Assembly (NCBI GenBank): GCA_033807695.1
Contig: CM066301.1
Location: 3,472,001 to 3,536,000, forward strand
DNA: 64,000 nt
Direction of reading: 5' to 3'
Source: Daedaleopsis sinensis
Lineage: Eukaryota; Basidiomycota; Agaricomycetes; Polyporales; Polyporaceae
The notes beneath the pieces are model-generated. The model did no database searches. It was given only the letters and a program-made list of their open reading frames with translations, and was not told the origin of the DNA. Position 1 is the stretch's first letter. Every line of letters starts with the position of its first letter. The translations under genes were made by a program, and so were the position numbers. This document shows positions 11,481 to 24,400 of the stretch, piece by piece.

Positions 11481-14101
11481 ATGTCTGCCTCTGCAACCGC
11501 TACCCAAACCCGCCCCGCCAACTCTCGTGGCCGTGGCGGCAATAGAGGCCGTCGCGGCCGAGGAGGACAGAAAACCGGCCCTCTCCGCGATACTCAGATC
11601 TCCAAGCCGGATGGCCTCGCTCCTCCACAGACGGACCCTCAGCTAGTGCAATTATCTCCTGAGAGTGTCGATAAAGCACCCAGTGCTGAAGAAGTACCCC
11701 CGGACGATAGTACTCTCTGTTGGATCTGCGCCGAGCCCGTAAAGTACTGGTCTCTCTCCGAATGCAACCATCGGACATGTCATGTCTGCGCTCTGCGCCT
11801 CCGTGCGCTCTACAAGAAAATGGAGTGCACGTTCTGCAAGGTTTGTCCTCATGTTCTCGCTTAGCACCTAAATTGCGTTTTCTGAATCTTGTCCCGCACT
11901 AATGTCAGGAACTCCAACCGGCCGTCATATTCACGACAAATCCCGACGCGCTGTGGGCCTCATACACTCCCGACGATATTCCTTACAAGGATGCGAAGCT
12001 TGCGATCTCATTTGAGACCCAAGAGATGATGGAGGAGACTCTCATTCTTCTCCGTTTCAACTGTCCCGATCCACAATGCAGTTTTATTGGGAACGGATGG
12101 AGTGATCTCAAATTACATACCCGTGCTACCCACGGCAAGCTCATGTGGTGAGTCTTGCCTCATTTGAACGCGACTAGTGAGGATGAACATATCGACGTTC
12201 ATCAGCGATCTTTGCATACGCTTCAAGAAAGTCTTCGCCCACGAGCATGCCCTCTACGACCCCAATATCCTTCCTCTACATGTCCCTTCTATCGGACGCG
12301 GGCAAAGACGCGATCAGCACAAACAGCAGATAGACGGCGGCGTCCATCCCCTCTGTGAGTTTTGTCGCGAATGCTTCTTCAGCGACGACGAAATCTATGC
12401 ACACATGCGCGAGAAGCACGAAGAGTGCTTCGTCTGCAAACGTAACGAGGTTAAGGACCAATAGTAAGCACCTTCTCACACCTTCCGTCTCCATCTTATC
12501 CATGCCCGTTCCCCACCGTCTAGTTTCCGTAATTATGAGGCACTAGTGAGTACCCGATGCCGAGCTGCCTCCATTTTACAACCATATCTGACGTGATCCG
12601 GGCCACTAGGAAGAGCACTTCATGCACACACACTTCCCGTGTCGCCGCGCGGAATGTCTTGCCCGCAAGTTTGTCGTCTTCGGCTCCGCGATCGACCTCA
12701 AGGCGCACCAGGTCGAGGAGCACGGGGCAGAGATGTCCGCACGCGACAAGCGCGACACGCGCCGCGTCCAAGCCGAGTTCGAGTTCGAAGAAGTCGGAGG
12801 CGGGCCAGGGAGACGTGGTCGGCGTGACCGAGGCGACCGAGAGCGCGAACGTGAACCTCCACCGCACCTGCAGGGGGGCGCTCAGCCTCCTGGAGGCGGG
12901 TCGCGCGCACAAGCTGCGGGCGCGCGACGTCGGGAGGCATTCGGCGGCACCCTCACCGTGGATGGCGGCGGTGGATCCGGTCCAGCAAGCCAGCAGCCCA
13001 GTCAACGACAGTCACCCTCCCCTGGGCCCGGCGAGGCGGACCCGCGGCTTTCTGCATTGGTCGTGCGCCTGACGAGCCTCGCGGCGAACCCGACAAACGC
13101 GGTGCCTGCGGTCAAGGCGGCGATTCGCTCATACCGCTCGTCCGAGTCGACCGCGCGCGACCTCATCTCTACCGTATGGAGCGTCCTCGATCGCAACTTG
13201 GACGGCGCGGCCAGCGTTGTGAACGCGCTCGTGGACGCCATCGATGATGACGAGAAGAAGCGCGACCTGCTCGTCGCCTGGAATGGTTTTAAGGTCGAGG
13301 TGCGTTGGTCTCGTCATCTCCAGGGCTGGTGCGCGTGCCGATCGCGTATCCAGCCCTCGTCCGGGTACCTATCAACGCTCATACACGCCCGCGCTATTCC
13401 ATATTCCTCCACAGCAACGCAACCAGTTCCCCGAGCTCGTGCCTACCGCGACGGGCACCGAGTGGGCGGGCGTCACGAGCGGGCGCGTGCTGAATGCGAA
13501 GCACTCCACCACGCGCTCCTCCGCGCAATCCTCCCGCCAGCTCTGGGATCGCGTCGCGCGCGCGGCCGCGTCCAACGCCCCCCAGCCGTCCTCGTCCTCC
13601 GCAGCGGCCTCACGGGCAGGCGCAAGTGCCAACGCGTTCCCCGCGCTGCACACCTCCGCCCCGGGCGGTCCAAGCGGGTCGAACACGACGCCGTTCCGCC
13701 AGCCGCAACGGCTCACTCCGTGGGCCGCCGCCTCCGCTGCGGCCTCCGCCCCAGCGCCCCAGGCTCCGCGCGCCCCGACGTCCGTCCCGGGCCCAGGCGC
13801 GAGGACGACGACAAAGGGCGGCCCAGCGGCGTTCTCCAAGTCCGCGTTCCCGGAGCTCCCGTCGAGCAGCGCGTCACGGGTCCCAAGGGCCGCCGTCGGC
13901 GGGAACCAGTCGTTGCGCAACATCCTTGGGGAGAGCGCGCCGTCTGCCCCGGCTTGGCAGCCTGGTGGGGGGAGCGGCTCGTCCACGCCTGGTGGGGAGG
14001 GTGCTGCGCAGGCCGACGGAGAGGATGCGACGGGCGGGAAGAAGAAGGGGAAGGGGAAGCAGAAGCAGACCTTGTTCACTTTAGGGTCGTTCCCCACCTA
14101 A
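11481..14101 (+). CDS. HEL2: E3 ubiquitin ligase Hel2/ZNF598
   Basis: Six exons (11481-11840, 11909-12147, 12206-12463, 12524-12545, 12610-13299, 13415-14101) give 751 residues. A short RGG-rich N-terminus precedes a RING finger (CWIC at the start, CNHRTCHVC, then CTFC). C2H2-type fingers follow: CPDPQCSF with the distant HTRATH, then CDLC, CEFCRECF and HMREKHEECFVCK, and finally HFPCRRAEC with HQVEEH. This order is that of Hel2 in yeast and ZNF598 in animals, which detect collided ribosomes and ubiquitinate 40S proteins to start ribosome-associated quality control in the cytosol. The C-terminal third is low in complexity (Ala, Ser, Pro) and ends in a Lys-rich tail. Exon 4 is only 22 bases long. 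I am confident of the family; a role in translation control is inferred from the homologues. Confidence 0.92.
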
Positions 14102-14869
14102 GCCTGGACGGGTTTCGAGGGATGGGTCCGGACAGATGGCTACTTCGCGCAAGTTTGTAGATCAGTATCTCGGTGTGGCATAGATGTTGAATAGATGTGC
14201 TGTCCGGGGACACTGAGTATCTGACAGGATTAGTGGGATTATACGAAACGGGTGGCAAGTTTGCGTGGTGCGTATGTCGATGTAAGAACTCACCTGTCTC
14301 GGAGACGTTCCGCAGCCGTTGCGAGTAGCTTTCTGAGATTAGTATTGCACCGTCACGTAGCCCTGCGTGCCAGTGTCATATGCCGCAATACAGGCTGTGG
14401 TGACTGAATGGACATATGCTGTCCCATTCCTTGCGGCGAAGTAAAGAGGGATTTTAATCCCATGGCAGCATGGTCGTCGGTGTTTTCCAAGTGACCGAAC
14501 TTTCCGTTTCTTTTGCGCAAGAGTCAAGTATCACAGACCTTTCATGCATGTCGGTGACCTGACCGCGTGGTCAAACGCTTAGTTGGCTAGGCAGAGTCGG
14601 AATGATTTCTCGTGAGTTGGCATGTCGCAAGGGACTACTGCCGAGAAAAAACAGTTCAAACGGTGTTGCGTTCCACATCAGTGAGGGGATTAGCTATTAG
14701 TGGAAGAGAATACATGTACGCAGCTGGTCATCGGCATCCCGTCAGCTCAGACACCAGCACCTCGGGCGAGAGGAGAGACTCACCGATCGCCAGCCGTGCC
14801 CCATCCTGAGCCAACGCAGGGGACACGCCCTCAGCAACCCTCCCGCCCCCCCTCTGCGCTCTAGCGCGC
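14102..14869. other. convergent 3' intergenic region
   Basis: This stretch lies between the ends of the Hel2 gene and the mL54 gene. I see no coding signal in it. Confidence 0.4.
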
Positions 14870-15314
14870 TCACTGGGTCTTCATGAAGTTCTGGTCCCGT
14901 ATCCGCTGCCTGTTCGCTTTCCGCAGGCGCACCTTCTCCGCCTTGCCCCCCGGGCCGTCGTCGGGGAGCTGCTTCGGGCGGAGGAGCGTCCAGAGCCAGG
15001 GCGGGTACGCGTCGTCCGCCTGCGCGAGCACCTCCTGCTGGCCCTTCAGGTACGCGACACCATGCAGCACGGTGTTCTCCGCGCACGAGGACAGCGCGGG
15101 CCCAGCTGGGCAGGGATAGAACGAGGGCGGTGAGGACACGGAAGCACGCTGGGTGACGGGACGAGAACTCACATTTTGGTGGAGGGGTGGGGGAGCTGGA
15201 CGAGTCGGGCGTCGCTGGGGCAGCTGCTGGGGCGCTCTGGCTAGCGAGGCATCGTCGTGGGGCCCGGAACGCGTTCAGTCGTGTTTGTCGTCGGAGAGCT
15301 TGGACGAGAGACAT
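14870..15314 (-). CDS. MRPL37: mitochondrial large ribosomal subunit protein mL54
   Basis: Two exons (15314-15173 and 15105-14870) encode 125 residues. The N-terminus (MSLVQALRRQTRLN, then RAPRR) is basic and lacks acids, as expected of a mitochondrial presequence. The second exon has the conserved core YLKGQ, then YPPWLWTLL, the PKQLPDDGPGGKAE segment and the C-terminal RIRDQNFMKTQ, all typical of mL54 (yeast Mrpl37). It is a component of the 54S subunit of the mitochondrial ribosome. The length is normal and nothing looks broken. Confidence 0.92.
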
Positions 15315-15607
15315 GGTGAATTGGGAAGCGCTCCGAGTGCTTAGCCGGTACTGTAGTCTACTGATTCTCACGGTCTATTCCCTGAGCGCGCATGATGCAT
15401 GAGGAGCGCTGCACGACAGGGCACGACACAAGCTTAAGTGTTTTCTGTATTAACGACGCTATGAGACGACAATGTAGCTATATGTACACAGACAAGAGAT
15501 ACTGTACATTAAGCTAACGGGTGACATATGCAGGTGACATTTGGTTGGTATGCAATGGAGGTATGTGTGTACGGATGAGGCAGGATGAGAGATGATGGAG
15601 AGATATC
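15315..15607. other. intergenic region upstream of mL54
   Basis: The promoter of the mL54 gene must lie here. I see no coding signal and no recognisable motif. Confidence 0.35.
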
Positions 15608-16243
15608 TACAACAAGAGGTCGTTTCTGACTGAGCAATCCGCAGGCTCGACGACATATATCCTCTGAGATCGGACGAGATTGCATTTTGTTTTGACAGTA
15701 TGTGCTAGCTCCTACACTGAATGTAAGTACAGGCGGGGAGGTGGGCGAAGGGGTCTCACTCACGAACAAAACCATTTTCATGCGTGACTTGACACTCTGG
15801 TTGGTCGAGGTCGAGCTAGCGGAGGTGGATGTAGATGGAAGGATGGGTGATACTTCGATTTCGACCTCGTCCTCGTCAAGCTCAAAGATGTCCGACTGGT
15901 GTATGGATGAGTGAGTTACGACGGGAGAGTCGTGGCATCGTAGCAGGAACGTACCAAGGCGAAACTTGACCGTCTACACTTTCGCGAGTCGCGGTAGTCG
16001 ACAGTTTGCTAGAAGGAAGTCAACGTGACAGTCTGGAAGGTGAGAACAGATACTAACCATAAGATCGTGACGCTGACGGGGTATCGAGACGTAGAGCGGG
16101 AGATGCGGTGGTTGATGATATTGCGAGTTGCAATGAGCATAGATGGGAAACTGTCTATCTGAAGGAAAGTGGAGTGTGTTGAACGAAAGAGAAGGACGAC
16201 GAGAATGATGAATCCGCGGAAGTGTTTGCGATGGAGACTGCAT
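15608..16243 (-). CDS. possible small gene of unknown function
   Basis: A spliced frame can be read from an ATG at 16243 to a stop at 15608. Exon 1 leads into a segment QTVDYRDSRK and then an acidic run SDIFELDEDEVEIEV, followed by a Ser/Thr-rich stretch and KSRMKMVLF. The introns have good GT-AG borders and all junctions keep frame. A TATAAGG motif on the minus strand at about 16430-16437 would suit a promoter. I recognise no family. The acidic exon looks genuinely coding; the first and last exons are much less certain. Confidence 0.35.
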
Positions 16244-19210
16244 CCTGTTCTGGTGGAATGACAATGTTGATGATGAGGGCGCGTCGTTCGCTGGGATCGG
16301 TCTGCGATGTAGAAGGGGGCACACAAGCAGGCAAAAAGAGTGACGGCTCTCTGTCGCCCCCGCGAACGATCTCCTGGACGTTGGTGGGGAAGAGGAGAGT
16401 GAGAAGTTGGGTGATGGGAGCGCGCCCGCCTTATATCGTCGCTGCAGCATAGCTCATTTAGGAAAGTTGACGAAACGGGGAGAGATGACTCTGCGTAGAC
16501 CTCGGACGCGCCCAGCGAGCATACTCTTTTCGGCAGCATCCCATGCTATCCACACGTCCGCGATAGAGGCTGTGAATCACGTCCTACAAAAGTCGCAGTG
16601 CGCTATCCCGTCTTTCTCTCTCGACACCAACCGACAAACACTCAATCTGGTGGCCAGCTGTCCCGATTCGCGCAGGAGCCAACATCATCTGGCGTGGCAC
16701 AAATGCCGCACGAGAGTGAGATTTCGCCCAAGAGCCAATAATGCGCAGCTCTTCGCGTGGATACAAGGCATCGCGCAGAGCAGAACGATGTCCATCCACC
16801 ATCCATCCCTGCCACGTTTCGTCCCGACCCGGCACCCGTATCGACGGGCCTGGAACGTCGCAAAACTACTACCGAATTGCTCCTTGAGAGCACATAACGG
16901 ATCCACGAGCAGACTCGTGCAGGCGAGTAACGGTGTCTATGTACATGAATAAGGATGGCCTTAAGCCAGAACGAACTCGCGAGTCTGCGTCACCGGGATA
17001 ATCGGTATGTACTACCTCGAGGCGGCCCCATGAATGCATCCATCTCATCGCATCTATACATATAGGCGTGCTGCCCTTGAAGGGGTGATTCGCGGCGTTT
17101 AGCTGCCCCATAACGATATGGAGGTCAACTCGGCGATCACAAGTGATCACACCCAGAGCCGTGGCCGCATTGTCCGTACATTATGGACGACAATTGAGGT
17201 GATTGTCCCACCTTGAGCAGATTGACTGCTCAGCGCGAAGCGCTAGCTAACGAGATCAAAAGTAGAAAGCCGACGTCAGGCTGCTCCATCACCGGCATAG
17301 TCGTGATAGAGCATCCTGAGCACAATAGGTGAAAAGAGAACATACCTCGGAGACACTCAAGCTACAAGTAACTTGGTGTATAGATTACCATGCGTCATTA
17401 CACGCAGGATTCCGATCCACGAATTGCGACCGTTATTGCCGACGACAGCATCGGAAGATCGTCAGTTGCAGCTCGTCACGGCTCCGACAAGTGTGATGCC
17501 AGCAGCTCCAGCCCAGAGAGCCAAGTTTGTTGAACGTAGGGAGTGCTTCAAGACCGCAAAGCGTATATTGCCAGCAAGACGGCCATCTCGATTCTGCAGA
17601 ACAGGATCGATTCGTATCCCTGACGACTCCACCCCGGGGGAAGGGCGCCGTGGTTAGGGGCACTCTGGCGGCACCAGCCTCATCTGTTCATGACGACCCA
17701 GCAAGTACTGCAAGAGCAGGGAGCGTAGAGAGGAACAGACTGAGTGAGACGGGGGACGACGAGAGGGAGGGATGAGTCGCCTTGCCTGCCGGTTTCGGAA
17801 CCGGCGCGAGTCGGTTGTTCCCCCTCTCAGCCACTCCCCCACGCTCCCGGTTCGATCCTCCTCGGCTTCACTCTGTCGGAGTCTGCCCTTCCTCTCGCCC
17901 TCAAAAATCCAATCTACAACGCTGGGACGCCACTCTTACATCGCCAGACACGAGTAAATCGATCTTCGCCTCCTAACCATCTCCCCCGTGTCAATTAATT
18001 TCAACCAACCGCCCAGCCTGGCACAACCCCGTCCACGCCGATCCAACATCTCCGCAATGGGCCTACATGTCTTAGTCTCTCTTGTTTGCGCATTTGAACC
18101 GCTACTTTCTGGGGGACACGATTATCAAAATATGCGGTCGCAGTTAGCCTAACCAGACTGTGGGGAGAACGTCGGACACCCAGCCCAATCGGTATGCTTG
18201 CCAACAACTCACCCACCTGCCCCTTTGCAATCGCTCCTCGTTCGCTACCTCCCACGCCGTCTGCTGTTGTATCCCATGGTTGAGCTCGAATTCAAGGCCT
18301 CCAGTTCGCTGTCGACAGGAATCCTGGAGGACGACCCCTCATCCGAGCCACGACGCTATCCAAATACATCTCCCGATGGCCATAGTCAACTCACCGACGT
18401 CAAGTACATTTTGTTCGATCTCGCCCCCCACACCAGATCTAGCAGGATTGTATGGACGTGAATGGGCAAATGAGGCGGACTAAAGACAACGTAGTGAGTT
18501 CGTATGATTCACCGTCCTGGTGCTTGTGATCTTTACCTGTCTACGACAGCTCATCAGAATGCCGGCGAATGGCATCGAGTCTCATACAATCAATAATACC
18601 CTGGCACAATGGCACGCCCAGCTGCAGCGCTGAAGCACTGCTCATACCTGTGCTTCCGCTAGAACCTCCCTATCTCTAGCTAGTTGGTCATGTTTTTCTG
18701 TGTACGGTACACGAGCTATGAACGCAGTTGAGTCTATTTTTCCATGTGCGCAGTCTGGAGATTATCCAGCAACCCCTACTACTACTCCGCCCGTTATGTG
18801 CACCGATACTTCGCAAAATCATGATGCAGGTACGCAAGCCTCACCTCACGCCGCCCTGTGCTAACCATCACCTAATGCAGAAGACATGCCGCCTGCTCAG
18901 CCAAGAACTTCGAGTATCGCTTTGATTCGGATAGCCCCATCCCCATAGTGTTGAGCATCGCAATGACGCTCCCTGGCCACTCACGGCCACACAACTACAA
19001 TGTTCGCAAACCCGCTCACAATCATAGAACATGATGTTTCCCACTTCCTGACGGGCACTCGGGAGAGAACACGCCCACAATGACAGTGCTTGTGGTCAAT
19101 GGGTCACAAATGAGCGAGACGCCTCGCAGACTCTTCTCACATGTACAGCACTCCCGTGGCATAGAAAAGCCGACCCTGTAACATGCGTTCTGTATCCCAT
19201 TGTCCTCGCG
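16244..19210. other. 3 kb gene-poor region
   Basis: No frame here shows splice structure, family motifs or the codon bias of the neighbours. The promoter of the protease-like gene must lie near its right end. I could not find a transposon, tRNA or repeat in it. Confidence 0.45.
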
Positions 19211-21315
19211 ATGTATGCGCTTCACTGGAGCATCGTCCGCGCCTTCTCTCTCGCCCTTTTCCTTGCTTCTTCTGCCGCCGCCAAAGGACTAGGGAAGACT
19301 GGTGCCAACCTTCCCCTGACGAAGACATCCGCTGTCGCACAGCGGAGAGACGTCCTTGGGGGTACTGTTGGCTTAGGTGACTTCGCGGATGAGTAAGTAA
19401 GATCTGTCTCACAATGGCCGTATTATTGACCCATGATGCAGAAGATACCTTGTCTCTGTCACGATCGGGAACTCGACCGTCGCTCTTCAACTCAGTGAGC
19501 ATTGCTCTGTGCAGCACGGGTGACTCTACCTCCCAGTTTCTTACGCCCTATCTGCAGACACCGCGTACAGCGACCTATACGTGCTTTCGGACGCGTGCGA
19601 TACTCAACTCTGCAACGACATCAATGCAACACGGTACAATCCAGGACCAACCTTTGAGAACGGCGGCGCGGGCATTTTCTTCTCTCAAATTCTGGATAGA
19701 CCTCGTACTTTCGACGACGTTGCTAACGGGACAGCTGGGACGGACACGGTCACCGTCGCAGGACTCACTTTACAGCATCAGTGGATTGGCGTGGTCGACG
19801 CAGTCGCCGACCCACTCACCTACTATAACGGTGCCGTAGGCGAACTTGGCCTCGCCTTTCCTGCTGGGAGGTACTTGCCAATGGCTATAGCATCGTGGTT
19901 CGCCTGTATTGAAATTGGCATGCAGCTGGCTTCAAATCTATCCACTGGAATATGCGGTGTGTACCATGCTCTCTTCTGAATGGAGTCGTGCGTGCATGAC
20001 TGATGCCCTCAATATCAGCTCAACGTGAGCTTTTTCAATATATCTACCACCGACGTTGTATACGAGCATTTCGGGGATCTTGGTCCCTTTGTACCGAGAC
20101 TTGCGGCGACCGGGGCGATCGAGCAACCGATGTTCGCAGTAAGACCCATTCAAATCATGGTTAGCGCACCGTGTTAATGTAGGTACCAGATCACATTGCA
20201 GAGGGACACTATAGACGTTTCCGGCACGGGAGAGTTCACCATCGGTCAGCTTCCAGCAGGAGTTGACAATTCGTCGATTACCTGGGTCCCCGTACATCGG
20301 TATGGACCTGCGGAACTGCCCTATGCTCCTCCCACATTTGCCCCGAACGAAAGCTATCCATTGTACGCATCTGTGTCTATCATAAACAAATTGGTGTTGA
20401 CAGTTACTTTACTGCAGGAGATGGGAAATCCCACTCGATGCGATATATATCGATGGCGAGCAACTGCCCACCTCTAGCGAGCTTACCAACGGAAGCACGA
20501 CCCTCCCCTTAATCGCGGTCATCGACATCGTATGTACTTGTGTGGACTGTCGCTCCACCACGACCACATCGGCTGACTTCGTCTCGATACAGCGCAGCAC
20601 ACACGTCAACGGATCTTCCGACGTAGTCGACGTCCTCCTCGAAAGAGTGTCTCCCGGCGCACACTCCTCCGACCCCAAGGGCCCGCCCACGCTCCCCTGC
20701 AGCGCCGCGCACAACCTCACCTTCCAGATCGGCGGGCATTTCTTCCCCGTCGACGCGCGCGACTTCGCCGCCCCGCCCCGCACGCCCGGCAAGTCCGAGT
20801 TCAACGCAACGGACTGCATCGCGAACGTCGGCGCCGCAGCGCGCCCCGACCCGTCCCAGCAAGTCGCGTTCAGCTGGGTGCTGGGCACGCCGTTCCTGAA
20901 GGGCAACATGGTGGTGTTCTACTACGGCAACCTGACCCATCCCTCGGTCGATCCGCCGCGCATGGGCTTCCTCTCGCTCGTCCCGGACAACGCGGGCGAG
21001 CTCCTGCAGGACGCCGTGAAGAGTGCGGAAAGCGCTGGGGGGAAGTTCGCATGTGAGTCCCTCTGTGCTTGTACGTTCCCTAAGTATGTAGCGTGCTGAT
21101 GGAAGGGCTACTTATGTGTAGCGACAAGCCAGGCTGCGCCCACTAGCAGCAGCCTGATCACTGGGATCCCTACTGTCACTGTCCCCGGCCGCGTCCCTTC
21201 GGTGGCTTCACCTCCAGCGAACGCCGCCTTGTCCTCATACGTGCCTCCTTTTGCTAGGATGAGCGTGTTCGCGATGTGCGCCCTCGCATTCACTCTTTGC
21301 CGCAGTCATATGTAG
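19211..21315 (+). CDS. secreted pepsin-fold protein lacking both catalytic signatures
   Basis: Nine exons (19211-19392, 19442-19494, 19558-19870, 19926-19956, 20019-20138, 20190-20362, 20418-20529, 20593-21052, 21122-21315) sum to 545 residues in frame. The N-terminus has a signal peptide (FSLALFLASSAAAKG). The fold is that of A1 aspartic proteases: YLVSVTIGNSTVALQL before the first active loop, GELGLAF in the first lobe, and WEIPLDAIYIDGE before the second. At the first active site D-T-G is replaced by N79-T80-A81 (in the stretch LQLNTAYSDLYVL). At the second, the expected D-T/S-G reads D327-I328-R329. It should therefore not be able to cut peptides. Several N-glycosylation sequons are present. 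The C-terminus is Ser/Pro-rich with a hydrophobic end, suggesting a GPI or membrane anchor at the cell surface. It is a binding or inactive homologue, not a functional protease; its role is unknown. Confidence 0.85.
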
Positions 21316-21446
21316 TTTGACCAATGTTCTGTATGCGTTGAATGCGTGTAGTACGTAGGGTCTAGCAACGAACTGAAACTGGGATATTTGGTCACGTCAC
21401 TGGATTATGTGTACGCAATTAGGGAACTCCTGAATAGTGCACCGTA

Positions 21447-24400
21447 TTACTCTACGTCCGAGTCCGCATCCTCACGCTGTTGTTCCATCCTCTCCACCAC
21501 TCCCTTCTGTAGGCTGGGACTATCCGGGCTGTTAATCAAAGGGCTTGCCAACCGAGTACCACTCGTGCTGGCAAGGGAGCCCCTCGACGGCATCTTCTGC
21601 AGAGCCGGCCCGAACGACGGGCTTCGCGCCCCCAAGCCCAGCATGAACATCCCCGACGTCGTGCGCTGGCGCGTGCCCAGGCCGGCGCGAGAGCCCGGCA
21701 CGCCATGGCCAGCGGGACCCGCGCCCAACAGAAGGTCGTTCCGAGACGTCGGGCTGCGCACGGGAACGACGATGCGCAGCTCGAGATTCGCGAGCGGATC
21801 GAATTCAACGGCGGACTCGTCGTGTGACCGCTCGCGCAGATGCGAGAACGACGAGGAGTGGCGCAGCCGCGGGGAGGTCATGACGGAGCCGAACGTCGGC
21901 GGGGCGGGGCTCGTCGGGCGCGGCGCCGGGCTGAGGAAGCTCGTCCACGCCGACCAGTTCGGCGACGCTGTGCTCTTCGCGGAGTGCGCGGGGGCAGAGG
22001 GTGGCTGCGCGTCGTCTGAAGATGAGAGTTCGTACAGGGTGCGCTTGATCGACGCGATATCGTGCTCCAGGTCGTCGAGCTTCTGCGTGAACTGCTGCGT
22101 CGCTCGCGCGACCACGCCGTCCGAGCCGTCCACGAATGCCCGCACCTCTTTGACCATCTCACCCTCCTCCATTCTGTCCGTCTCGTCCGACTGCGACATC
22201 GCGCCTGGGATGGATAGCAGCGCCTCGTATCCGCTCGCCACACGCTCCTCATCCGCGATACGGATCTCCAACTCAACGCGAGCGTCTTCGTTGAAGTCCA
22301 CCAGACGCTCGGCGGCTTTGTTTAGAACAGATGACATGCTTGAAGGGGAATGGGCCGAAGACGAGGGAAGGCTCGTAAGGGTCTTCTTTAACTCCTTGAG
22401 GGCTATGTGACAGTCGCGGAAACCTCTCTGTACATGATCATAACGACGCTTGACCTTCGCTAAAGCAGCGAGGAGGGACACATCCTCACCCTGTGTTCTA
22501 GGTAGGTTGTTACTGGGTAGGCTTGGTGAGAACGACGACAGTGACATGCCATTCGCGGTCTCCAGGGGAAGCGGAGGAGGCAGATGGGAACGGGAGGGCA
22601 CCGACGGGTCCGATGATTCTGCATGTGAGGCGGTTTCATGACCGGCGCCGGGGAAGGGAATAGGGGTGGCTAGGATAGTCGATACATCTTGAGGCTCGTC
22701 GATGGAAGGAAACGGAACAGATACTGAGCCATCCCCTGCTTTCTCTTTCACGTCAGGGAGTTCTTCCGGACTAGATGTAGTGCGAGAAAGGTGCGCAACA
22801 CGAGCGGATGGGGACTTTCGTGTCTCTTCTGATAGGAGTTCTTCTGCGTTTGGCGTGTCTGGGTTTGGCGTGTCAGGCGTTCGCAGAACAAGTGAGTTAT
22901 CTGGAGTAGAGTGGGAGTTATCAGCTGGAGTAGACTCGGACTGCGATGATTCCTCAGGAGTGATCGGCGTAGGGGTTGGTTCGACTCTGACAGACGGTAA
23001 GTCCACCACGGGAGGCACGTCAACAATGGGTGATGCTGGAGAGGTATATCCCTTTGAGACAACTTGTTCGGGCTGGGCCGCCGCTTTGACATAGGGCGGG
23101 GAAGATATCGTGCTGACGCTAGCGTCCAACAATTGTCTCTCCTGATGTACCTCGCTGATACGATGAGGGACAGGATGGATCACAGGGTGGGAATCGTCTG
23201 GTTGGTGCACTTCTACATGCTCGGCGCAATCCAGTCGCGCTAGCTTTCTCTCGGTGTTCAGCCTGCGAATCGTTTCCTCCTGGAGTTCGCGTGTCAAAGA
23301 AGCTGCCAACTCTTGCGCGAGCACCAGCCTAGCGATCGTGCTGAGGGAAAGGCCTTCAGTATCTGCTGATGGTTGCCCGTTCAATGTGTCTAGGAGAGCT
23401 TCAGCTTCAGCCACGGCCGTCGAATAGGAGTTTCGTAATGCCACCGGACTCAGAGACATAGAGTCATCCCCAGAATCTCCTGCTCGCGCAAGAGTCTCTC
23501 TGGCCTTCCGCACCCAACGCCTCAAGCTTTCAGCCAAGTTCTCCTCACGTCCAAGGAACGCGAGGCGCAGAGAAACTTCACGACGACGCCCGTACGCTTC
23601 ACGAGCGATGTCCTCGGTGAGATCATCGAGGGCGCTGCGTATACGCTCGGTTTCATCGTGCTCACGAGAAAGGGAGCGCTGCAGCTGGGCGATTTCGGCA
23701 TTGAGAGTTGCGAGCGTGGTCGCATGTCGAACTTTGAGGTTATCGATCGCTTTCTGGAGCGTGTCTGTCGATGACTGCGAGAACTTCCTACATGATGTCA
23801 CGATGTGCGTGAATGGTAACAGGGAGCATGGCTTACATATACCGAGACACCATTTTGGTAGCAGTGTTGTCGTCAGCGCGATACTTGTCTAGCTCGTGCA
23901 AAGCTTCGGCCAGTTTGATGCGATCGTGCTCGGCTCCTTGGCGTGCAACTTCGAGCTCCTTGTAGAGAAGACCGTTGTCATTGTGAAGTTTAGAGATATC
24001 TGTCTGCAAGCGTTCGTTGCGAGAGTTGAATTCTCCCAACAGCCTTTGTAGTCCAAGTTTGCCTTCGGAGAGGGTATCGACCAGGGTAGTCTCGGAACCA
24101 TTGGTAGACCCTTGAAGGTCGACGGAGGATGAGGTCGGCGCAAGATGTACCTTAGATCTGCCTTCAAGCTTCCGGACGAGATCCGCATACTCCTGGACAA
24201 CTAGGTCCGACATTCTGCGCTCTTCTTCCGCAGCCCGCAACTTCCACTCTAATTCCCGCTCCCGAGCAAGTCCCTCCTCCTCTCGCGCGCAAGCCTCGGC
24301 TGCAACTGCGCGGGCGGCGGACACATCATGCTGGGCACCAGCTAATTCGCTGCGGGCATCGACAGACTCCTTGGTGCGTACCAATAGTGCCTCCTCAACC

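Noticed and set aside
17840..17880. a GGTTCGATCC motif like the B box of a tRNA
   Set aside because: The flanking bases do not form a T stem or acceptor stem, and no A box lies at the right distance.
21388..22410. 340-codon open frame on the plus strand
   Set aside because: It lies antisense to the last exon of the coiled-coil protein, whose frame is longer, spliced in frame and has clear heptads.
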